DNA of 49,993 nt from an uncultured Clostridia bacterium (lineage in GTDB: Bacteria > Bacillota > Clostridia > Oscillospirales > Oscillospiraceae). This document shows positions 1-5,155 of the stretch, piece by piece. Both the position numbers and the translations under genes were made by a program. The first letter of the stretch is position 1, and the number at the start of each line of letters is the position of its first letter. The notes under the pieces were generated by a model. The model saw only the letters and a list, made by a program, of their open reading frames with translations, made no database searches and was not told where the DNA came from. The DNA is taken from positions 1-49,993 of the forward strand of contig CAMWFH010000019.1 of the NCBI GenBank assembly GCA_947173485.1, in the 5' to 3' direction.

Positions 1-626
1 ACGGTGGTGACCGGGTCGTCCTGGTACTCGATCTCCGCCTCCGCCAGGGCGGTCTCGTCCTTGGGGCACCAGTAGACGGGCTTTAGGCCCTTGTAGATAT
101 AGCCCTTCTCGTACATGGCCCCAAAGACCTTGACCTCCTCCGCCTCAAAGGAGGGATCCATGGTCAGGTAGGGGTGGTCCCAGTCGCCCAGGACGCCGAT
201 CCGCTTGAAGCTGTCCATCTGGACGCCGACATAGTGCTGGGCGAACTCGTGGCAGGCGGTGCGGAACTCGGGAACGCTCATTTGTTTGCGGTTCAGCTTG
301 TTCTGCTTGATGATATTGGACTCGATGGGCATCCCGTGGTTGTCCCAGCCGGGGATATAGGGGGTGTAGTAGCCCCGCATGGCATACATACGGGTGATGA
401 AGTCCTTGAGGGCCTTGTTCATGGCGGTGCCCATGTGGATATTGCCGTTGGAGAAGGGGGGGCCGTCATGGAGAGAGAAGCGGGGCTTGCCCTCGTTCTT
501 CTTCAGCAGCTCATTGTAAAGGTCCAGCTTCTCCCAGGCCGCCAGCATCCCCGGCTCCCGGTCCGGCAGGCCCGCCCGCATGGGGAAATCTGTCTTGGGC
601 AGATGGATGGTCTTGTTGTAGTCCAT
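1..626 (-). CDS. ileS: Isoleucyl-tRNA synthetase, N-terminal part (runs off the window)
   Basis: This is the first 208 or so residues of a class I aminoacyl-tRNA synthetase that charges tRNA-Ile in the cytoplasm. It opens with MDYNKTIHLPKTDFPMR and carries the ATP-binding region DGPPFSNGNIHMGTAMNK, where the class I HIGH motif reads HMGT. PGWDNHGMPIE follows and is typical of IleRS. A GGAGG ribosome site lies about 9 bases before the ATG at 626. The rest of the gene, including KMSKS and the anticodon-binding domain, is outside the window. The nearest same-strand gene upstream is the small RHH gene, 37 bases away. The likely regulatory T-box sits about 1.8 kb upstream at 2452-2700. Confidence 0.95.
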   Translation of the reverse strand, partial: MDYNKTIHLPKTDFPMRAGLPDREPGMLAAWEKLDLYNELLKKNEGKPRFSLHDGPPFSNGNIHMGTAMNKALKDFITRMYAMRGYYTPYIPGWDNHGMPIESNIIKQNKLNRKQMSVPEFRTACHEFAQHYVGVQMDSFKRIGVLGDWDHPYLTMDPSFEAEEVKVFGAMYEKGYIYKGLKPVYWCPKDETALAEAEIEYQDDPVTT

Positions 627-663
627 TGGTCGTGTTCCTCCATTTTATCGCAAAATGTATTTT

Positions 664-861
664 TTATTTGGTCGATGGGCCTTCCGCGTCCCCTGGGAGC
701 TGTATGGGGCCATGCTGGCGCTCATACGCATCGATATATTGGGAGATCGCGTGCTCGATCTGCATATTGATCGACCGGCGCTCGATAAAGGCCAGGTACC
801 GGACCTTTTCGTATATCTCCTCCGGCAGGCGCAGCATAGTAGGCCGTTTCTCTGTAGCCAT
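664..861 (-). CDS. Arc-like ribbon-helix-helix protein
   Basis: A 65-residue protein whose first 50 residues look like a ribbon-helix-helix DNA-binding fold. A short basic strand (KRPTMLRLP) is followed by two helices (EEIYEKVRYLAFIE and SINMQIEHAISQYIDAYE), as in Arc/CopG repressors. The C-terminal 15 residues are polar and probably disordered. A strong AGGAGGAGGG site precedes the ATG. It lies just before ileS on the same strand, so the two are probably co-transcribed. No toxin partner is obvious next to it, so a role as a transcription repressor is as likely as an antitoxin role. Confidence 0.7.
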   Translation of the reverse strand: MATEKRPTMLRLPEEIYEKVRYLAFIERRSINMQIEHAISQYIDAYERQHGPIQLPGDAEGPSTK

Positions 862-897
862 AGTCCAGATCCCTCCTCCTAGGTCAGAACGATATCG

Positions 898-1857
898 TCA
901 GGTACACGCCCACTGAGCCAGCACCTGGGAGAAGTCCCGGGCCCGCAGGTCCTGGGGGCGTATCAAGAAGTTGAGGGTGCCGCCGTTGAGCTGGAGATCC
1001 GCGCCGCCGTCATCGCTCAGCTGAAGGAGCAGGATCTCCCAGGCGGTGCGGTCCTCGCCGTAGGCGCGGGGATCGTCCTGGGCAAATTCGGGGTAGCCGC
1101 CGATCTTGCAGCCGCCCAGGGCGATCTTCCCATAGATCGCGCGAAGGGCCTCCCGCTCCGCCGGGGTCTCGCCCTCCAGCTCGTAGGGCATGAGGTCCTC
1201 CGGGTCCGCATCCGGCAGGCGGGCCGCCAGGGCGGCGGCGAAGGCCTTCTCAAATCGAAAGTCCGTATAGCTCACGCCCTCCGCCTCCGCCGGGAGGAAG
1301 GTCAAAGCCAGGGGCTCATCCGGGGTGCGCCACAGGGAGAGATCCTTTGCGCCGGGGAACTTCTTGCCGTATTTTTTTGCATACTGGATGCTCTGCTTAT
1401 CCAGCTGGTTCAGGGGGCGGCCCATGTTCTCGATACTGGCCTCCTCCCAGGGGATGGGCATTTTGGCCCGGCAGGCCGCCTCGGTGACCGTCCCGTCGAT
1501 CTCCGGCCAGTAGCAGATCCGCCACTGGTCCTGGGTCAGGCCGTCGCCGCTGCAAAGACCGAAGCCGCCGTCATAGCGCCAGTCGGAGAGATAGATCTGT
1601 AGGAGCCCCTGGGTGGGGAAGTCCGGCAGGGGCGGCAGCTGGGAGAAGTCGATCTGGGCACAGAGCCAGAGGGGCTGGCCGTCCGCGCCCATGGGATAGG
1701 ACGCGTCATGGGGCAGATAGGGCGTTCCGCCCAAGTGGCTGCCGGTGAAGGCGAAGGGCTCCGGCGCGTATTCCAGGCGGCACAGGGGCCGGCGGCTCTC
1801 CTTCTGGATCTGGTCCACGATCTCCCCGCAGAGCCGGATCTTTTCCATGTTCGTCAT
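898..1857 (-). CDS. YwqG-like protein (DUF1963)
   Basis: A 319-residue soluble protein resembling the YwqG/DUF1963 family. Supporting features are the early segment SHLGGTPYLP, then LCAQIDFSQLPPLPDFPTQGLLQIY, a central GLCSGDG region, and near the end KIGGYPEFAQDDPR followed by LLLQLSDDGG. Family members are cytoplasmic and their biochemical role is unknown. The start at 1857 is set by an AAGGAG site 9 bases upstream. It lies between an XRE regulator and the RHH gene, all on the minus strand upstream of ileS, so it probably belongs to the same accessory insertion. Confidence 0.8.
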   Translation of the reverse strand: MTNMEKIRLCGEIVDQIQKESRRPLCRLEYAPEPFAFTGSHLGGTPYLPHDASYPMGADGQPLWLCAQIDFSQLPPLPDFPTQGLLQIYLSDWRYDGGFGLCSGDGLTQDQWRICYWPEIDGTVTEAACRAKMPIPWEEASIENMGRPLNQLDKQSIQYAKKYGKKFPGAKDLSLWRTPDEPLALTFLPAEAEGVSYTDFRFEKAFAAALAARLPDADPEDLMPYELEGETPAEREALRAIYGKIALGGCKIGGYPEFAQDDPRAYGEDRTAWEILLLQLSDDGGADLQLNGGTLNFLIRPQDLRARDFSQVLAQWACT

Positions 1858-1878
1858 AGCATCGCGCTCCTTTCTTCA

Positions 1879-2106
1879 TTACCTGGGCGATGGGTCGTCC
1901 GTCAGCCCCAGCAGATAGTCGGAGGATATCTTGTAGTGTTCGCAGAGCAGGGCGATCTTTTCGGCGGTGGTGGTATGCTTTCCTTTTTCCATCTCACTGA
2001 TGGGACTTTTGCCCATGCCAAGGAGTTTCCCAAGGTCTGCCTGGGTCTCTCCGTTCTTTATGCGTACCTCTTTCAGCCGCTGACCAAATAATTCTTTTGA
2101 GAACAT
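1879..2106 (-). CDS. XRE-family helix-turn-helix regulator
   Basis: A 75-residue single-domain Cro/C1-type DNA-binding protein. The HTH spans about residues 7-62 (FGQRLKEVRIKNGETQ, then LGKLLGMGKSPISEMEKG), followed by the common tail YKISSDYLLGLTDDPS. It is divergent from a small gene at 2186, and the 79-base gap between them holds that gene's strong promoter and AT-rich repeats that could be its operator. It ends 21 bases before the YwqG-like gene on the same strand. A similar XRE plus divergent small gene occurs at 47562-48192. Confidence 0.88.
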   Translation of the reverse strand: MFSKELFGQRLKEVRIKNGETQADLGKLLGMGKSPISEMEKGKHTTTAEKIALLCEHYKISSDYLLGLTDDPSPR

Positions 2107-2115
2107 ACGAGCCCC

Positions 2116-2144
2116 TTGACAAGTTCGATATTTAACGATATACT
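2116..2144 (+). promoter_or_regulatory. SigA-type promoter of the small divergent gene
   Basis: TTGACA at 2116-2121, a 17-base spacer and TATACT at 2139-2144. The spacer contains ATATTTAACGATAT, an AT-rich partly symmetric stretch that is a candidate operator for the divergent XRE protein. Confidence 0.75.
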
Positions 2145-2185
2145 ATAGACATACGGTTCGGAAAATAATGACCGGAGGCGATTCT

Positions 2186-2446
2186 ATGACAAGCATCCTA
2201 GAACAGCTCTTCAACGGCTCATATTATGAATATCTCACCCAGCCACCCGCCGCGCCGGGATATCGCCAGGCAGCCGCCGCCGCGGAGGAGGCCTGGGACA
2301 AGGTGACCGCGGCCCTGGGGGAGCAGGAGCAGACTGCCATCTGGAGGGCGGTCCTGGACGAGGGGTACTATGAGCAGTACGCGGACTTCCGCAGGGGCTT
2401 CCGCCTGGGGGCGCTGCTGATGCTGGAGCTGATGGACCGCCCATGA
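2186..2446 (+). CDS. Small DUF6809-like protein
   Basis: An 86-residue acidic helical protein beginning MTSILEQLFNGSYY and ending FRLGALLMLELMDRP. This pattern (short hydrophobic helix, NG.., proline linker, a long helix, then FrxGF.LG..L..EL) resembles the DUF6809 family common in Clostridia, whose function is unknown. The start at 2186 is chosen because GGAGG lies 6 bases upstream; an earlier in-frame ATG lacks a site. It is driven by the promoter at 2116-2144. Its stop at 2446 lies 6 bases from the end of the oppositely oriented T-box terminator. The protein at 47920-48192 has a similar layout. Confidence 0.7.
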   Translation: MTSILEQLFNGSYYEYLTQPPAAPGYRQAAAAAEEAWDKVTAALGEQEQTAIWRAVLDEGYYEQYADFRRGFRLGALLMLELMDRP

Positions 2447-2451
2447 TACAG

Positions 2452-2700
2452 AAAAAACGCCCTTGTCCCAAAAGAGACAAAGGCGCGTAAGACCTCTGCG
2501 GTACCACTCTTCTTGCCGGACAGGCCGGCCACTCAGGGCGCGATATAACGGTCGCTCCCGCCGGGCCTACTGCAAACGGTTCAGCCCGATGCTCCGAGGG
2601 GATACACGCCCCGCCCTCCCGTCCGTCTTGCACCGAAACGACGGCTCTCTGAGCGTCTTGGAAGGGGCTGCCTGTCCTCATCTACGCAGTTTTTCATATC
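2452..2700 (-). ncRNA. T-box leader, probably isoleucine specific
   Basis: On the minus strand this stretch has the T-box hallmarks in order. Stem I contains AGAGAGCCG and GGTGCAAGACGG. The T-box/antiterminator sequence AGAGTGGTACCGCAGAGG lies at 2493-2510. A 12-bp terminator stem follows (arms 2474-2485 and 2458-2469) with six Us at 2452-2457. A possible specifier AUC (2601-2603, or less likely 2588-2590) fits isoleucine. In this family uncharged tRNA binds the leader and prevents termination. The nearest downstream gene on this strand is XRE, not ileS; ileS comes about 1.8 kb later. The amino-acid assignment is an inference. Confidence 0.88.
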
Positions 2701-2706
2701 GCTCCT

Positions 2707-2736
2707 ATCATATAATGATCGCCCCCGGTTTGTCAA
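2707..2736 (-). promoter_or_regulatory. Promoter of the T-box transcript
   Basis: On the minus strand: TTGACA (2736-2731), an 18-base spacer and TATGAT (2712-2707), placing the RNA start near 2700 at the 5' edge of the T-box. Confidence 0.8.
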
Positions 2737-2782
2737 CTGTTTCTTTTGGGCCAAAATACGACGTTCTCATGAGATCGAGCAG

Positions 2783-2811
2783 TTGACAGATCGAAAAAAA
2801 ACGGTTATACT
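2783..2811 (+). promoter_or_regulatory. Promoter of the antisense antitoxin RNA
   Basis: TTGACA at 2783-2788, a 17-base spacer and TATACT at 2806-2811. No coding region with a ribosome site follows. It drives a short RNA ending at the hairpin near 2865-2912. Confidence 0.78.
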
Positions 2812-2817
2812 AAACAT

Positions 2818-2912
2818 AGAAAGGGCGCTGCCGGAAGACGGTCAGCCCCCTTCGCTAGATCATAGAAGTGACCGCTTAGCTTGGGTGGCTCGGGCGGTTA
2901 CTTCTTTTTTGC
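2818..2912 (+). ncRNA. Type I antitoxin-like small RNA, about 95 nt
   Basis: This short transcript is predicted from the promoter at 2783-2811 and a strong terminator. Its arms GAAGTGACCGC and GCGGTTACTTC surround a GC-rich loop and are followed by TTTTTT (about 2864-2909). It converges on, and overlaps, the 3' end of a small hydrophobic toxin remnant on the minus strand. This is the geometry of TxpA/RatA and BsrG/SR4 type I systems, where an antisense RNA silences the toxin mRNA. There is no visible reading frame. Boundaries are approximate. Confidence 0.68.
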
Positions 2913-2979
2913 CTGGATGAACAGGCTGCAAATGCCAATCAATGACTAAACAAAGCTGCAATACTTCAGATGTAGTCAT
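2898..2979 (-). pseudogene. Holin-like type I toxin remnant (one-base frameshift)
   Basis: From the ATG at 2979 the frame reads MTTSEVLQLCLVI. Skipping one G in the ATTGATTGG stretch then gives IGICSLFIQAKKK and a stop at 2898, a 26-residue hydrophobic peptide with a lysine tail, like the Hol_Tox/TxpA class of type I toxins. As written, the frame leaves the hydrophobic helix after residue 13 and ends at 2860 as an unrelated 39-residue polar peptide. A purine-rich AGGAAAGGGGG site sits 8 or so bases upstream of the ATG. The toxin is therefore probably inactive, while its promoter and antitoxin remain recognisable. A sequencing error of one base would have the same appearance. Confidence 0.65.
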
Positions 2980-3088
2980 AGGCAAGGTCCCCCTTTCCTA
3001 AGATCAGGGGACAAGAAGCTGCCCCCTGTCTGGGGGCCGACCGCCTACCGTTACGGGCAGCGCTGAAAGAATGATCTTTCCTATCGTT

Positions 3089-3117
3089 AAGATAGCATAC
3101 TGCGACAAAAAGTGCAA
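3089..3117 (-). promoter_or_regulatory. Promoter of the toxin remnant
   Basis: On the minus strand: TTGCAC (3117-3112), a 17-base spacer and TATCTT (3094-3089). The RNA would start near 3082, giving a leader of about 100 bases before the toxin ATG, a long leader as is usual in type I systems. Confidence 0.6.
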
Positions 3118-3269
3118 GAGGGAAAAATAGAGCTGCCACGACCGCCTCCTCTCTTATCCCTGGTCTGTTTCTCCTGCTCATCACCGGCTCCCTGCGCTAT
3201 CAGTAGGCATATCTGTCCAAAACGGCGGGCTGCCCCGGCAGCTGGGGCGGCCCGCCGCGTTCGCGGGGC

Positions 3270-3614
3270 TCAGGCGATATCCTCCAGGAACCCGCTGACA
3301 CGGATCCTGCCGGGGGACGCCTGGTAGAACCGGGTCTCGGTCACCTGGCCGTTCCGCCAGCGGTAGCGCAGGCGGGCGGAGCCCCGGCCGATACAGGTCT
3401 CCAGGGAGCTGCGGCACTGCTGGAGGTAGAGCAGCCGGTCGATCACGGCGTACTCGCTGACCACCTCCTGGCGGTACTCCAGGCAGGGCTGGGCATCGCA
3501 GGAGGTCAGCCGTCCCACGGAGCGGGAGAGCAGGGCCGCCTGGCGGGTGGAGCGCTCCCGCAGCCGCTCGCGGATGATCTGGGTGGGGTACTCGTGGATG
3601 TTCTTCTTGGCCAT
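3270..3614 (-). CDS. Hypothetical basic helical protein
   Basis: A 114-residue protein I do not recognise. It is rich in arginine (RERLRERSTRQ, RGSARLRYRWRNG) with two predicted helices in residues 10-70 and a beta-type C-terminus. It has no signal peptide or membrane segment. It has two central cysteines (SCDAQPC) and a third in LQQCRSS, with no clear metal motif. The start at 3614 follows an AAAGGAGAT site. Its presumed promoter at 3741-3769 is followed by a hairpin and U-tract before the start codon, so expression may be attenuated. Confidence 0.55.
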   Translation of the reverse strand: MAKKNIHEYPTQIIRERLRERSTRQAALLSRSVGRLTSCDAQPCLEYRQEVVSEYAVIDRLLYLQQCRSSLETCIGRGSARLRYRWRNGQVTETRFYQASPGRIRVSGFLEDIA

Positions 3615-3672
3615 AGTCGGTATCTCCTTTCAAATCACAGACGTTCCAAACAGTATTTTCCCGAGGAAACAG

Positions 3673-3711
3673 AAAAAAGGGTATAGTACGGCCTCCAGCC
3701 GAACTATACCC
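3673..3711 (-). terminator. Rho-independent terminator or attenuator
   Basis: A hairpin with a 9-bp outer stem (3679-3687 with 3703-3711) and a 4-bp inner CGGC/GCCG stem, followed on the minus strand by six Us (3678-3673). It lies only about 25-60 bases downstream of the promoter at 3741-3769 and upstream of the 114-residue gene. It can also terminate read-through from the CrtO-like gene. Confidence 0.82.
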
Positions 3712-3740
3712 TTACAAAGTCTATTGAAATTTACAAAGCT

Positions 3741-3769
3741 ATCATACACCCTTCCCGCCGAATCGTCAA
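3741..3769 (-). promoter_or_regulatory. SigA-type promoter
   Basis: On the minus strand: TTGACG (3769-3764), a 17-base spacer and TATGAT (3746-3741). The transcript would start near 3734 and immediately meet the hairpin at 3711-3673, giving a roughly 60-nt RNA unless termination is prevented. Confidence 0.65.
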
Positions 3770-3873
3770 CCCCCTTTTTGTCTGTTTGCCCAATTTTTTA
3801 TGCCGGACGCAGAGGGCTTGCGCAGGCCGGCACGGCGGGGTATACTGTGCTGGAGCGGCCAGGCGGGCCTCTC

Positions 3874-4428
3874 TTACACGGCGGCCCTGTCCTTTTGGGC
3901 CTGCCGGGCGGCCAGGCGCAGGATCCGGGGGCGGTTGTAGCGCTGCATGACCGCCAGCAGCAGGTCGAAGAGGGCCCCCAGGACCGAGGTCACCAGAAAG
4001 ACCGGGAACGCCCCCACCCAGTGGGCGGCCAGCAGGGGCAGGAAGCTCATCAGGATGTTGGTCTCATGGACCAGCTCCGCCTGGCACATCGCCTGGGCGA
4101 TCTCCTCCCAGGTATGCTCCTTGGGGGAGAAGGTGTCCGGGTGGAAGGTGGGCATCTTGTCCTTCCAGCGCTTGACCTGGAGACGCCGGTAGAGCCGCTC
4201 CTCCCAGGGGCGGACCTGGTACCAGGGCTTGGAGCAGTCGGCCCGGTTGCCCATGCACCGGTCGAACACCGCCCCCACCCCCAGGCGCACGCCGAAGTGG
4301 TAGCCGGTGGTGGCAAAGGTGATCGCCAGGGCCAGCAGCGCCCAGCCGCCCCAGAGACGGTAGGCGACAGTGCAGACTGCCCCCAGCAGTCCGCCGCCGA
4401 CCGCCAGATATTTCGTTAGTTTGATCAC
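3874..4428 (-). CDS. CrtO-like membrane acyltransferase family protein
   Basis: A 184-residue membrane protein. Hydrophobic segments lie at about residues 5-45 (two short helices) and 125-160. Between them is a hydrophilic stretch with KRWKDKMPTFHPDTFSPKE and WEEIAQAMCQAELVHE. These conserved polar segments resemble glycosyl-4,4'-diaponeurosporenoate acyltransferase (CrtO), the last enzyme of staphyloxanthin synthesis. No carotenoid genes lie nearby, so the substrate here is unknown and the family name should not be read as function. Upstream, an inverted repeat (4453-4459 with 4475-4481) sits by a TATACT box on the minus strand. Confidence 0.6.
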   Translation of the reverse strand: MIKLTKYLAVGGGLLGAVCTVAYRLWGGWALLALAITFATTGYHFGVRLGVGAVFDRCMGNRADCSKPWYQVRPWEERLYRRLQVKRWKDKMPTFHPDTFSPKEHTWEEIAQAMCQAELVHETNILMSFLPLLAAHWVGAFPVFLVTSVLGALFDLLLAVMQRYNRPRILRLAARQAQKDRAAV

Positions 4429-4615
4429 CGCAAGGCCTCCTTTCGGCCGTTCGATAGCTGGTATTTACTTCAGTAGCTATCAGTATACCACAGCGCCGGA
4501 CGCCGCGCCAGAGCCCCGGCGGGCGCGCCGGCAAAAATTTTTTCAAAATTTTTTCTTCCCCGTGCAATAAAACGGGCCCGCCGCCCGTTACTTTGACAGA
4601 ACAGGAGGGATGCCC

Positions 4616-5155
4616 ATGACAGCCCTATCCCCAGACGGACAGGAACTGGACAGATATATCACCGCCCTCGCCGCCGGAGACAGGGAGGCCCTGGCCGCCC
4701 TCTACCAGCGGACCAGCAGCGCGGTCTACAGCTTCGCCCTGTCCCTGTGCCGCCACACCCAGGACGCGGAGGACGTCCTACAGGACACCTATCTCCAGGC
4801 CGCGCTGGCGGCGGAGCGTTACGTCCCCCAGGGGCGGCCTATGGCGTGGCTGCTCACCATCGCCAGGAACGCGGCCCTGTCCCGGCTGCGGCTGCGGCAG
4901 CGGACCGCGCCCCTGGAGGAGGTGGACTGGGAGCCCACCGTGACCGATGAGGACCGGCTGGTGCTGGAGTCCCTGCTGGCCGGGCTGGGGGAGCAGGAGC
5001 GGCAGATCGTGGCCCTCCACGCCGTGGCGGGGCTGAAGCATAGGGAGATCGGCGAGCTGCTGGGCCTGCCCCTGGCGACGGTGCTGTCCAAGTACAGCCG
5101 GGCGCTGAAGAAACTGCGGGCATATCTGCGGGAGGAGGTAGCACATGGAGCATGA
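4616..5155 (+). CDS. ECF-type RNA polymerase sigma factor
   Basis: A 179-residue alternative sigma factor with region 2 at about residues 25-90 (DAEDVLQDTYLQAALAAE, then GRPMAWLLTIARNAALSRL) and region 4 at about 115-175 (LGEQERQIVALHAVAGLKHREIGELLGLP). It would direct polymerase to a small stress regulon. The start at 4616 is preferred because AGGAGGG ends 6 bases before it; the ATG at 4610 touches the site. It overlaps the next gene by 11 bases, typical of a sigma/anti-sigma pair. Confidence 0.92.
   Translation: MTALSPDGQELDRYITALAAGDREALAALYQRTSSAVYSFALSLCRHTQDAEDVLQDTYLQAALAAERYVPQGRPMAWLLTIARNAALSRLRLRQRTAPLEEVDWEPTVTDEDRLVLESLLAGLGEQERQIVALHAVAGLKHREIGELLGLPLATVLSKYSRALKKLRAYLREEVAHGA

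Noticed and set aside
2463..2786. A plus-strand frame across the T-box
   Set aside because: The DNA is explained by T-box structure on the other strand; no ribosome site.
2966..3184. A 72-codon minus-strand frame with a hydrophobic stretch
   Set aside because: It spans the TTGCAC/TATCTT promoter and leader of the type I toxin remnant, so the hydrophobic run is promoter DNA read as protein.
4521..4560. GC hairpin followed by A/T runs before the sigma gene as a terminator
   Set aside because: The run after the stem starts with As on the plus strand and the minus strand has no stem in the right order; the two AAAATTTTTTC repeats may only be a curved or UP-like region.
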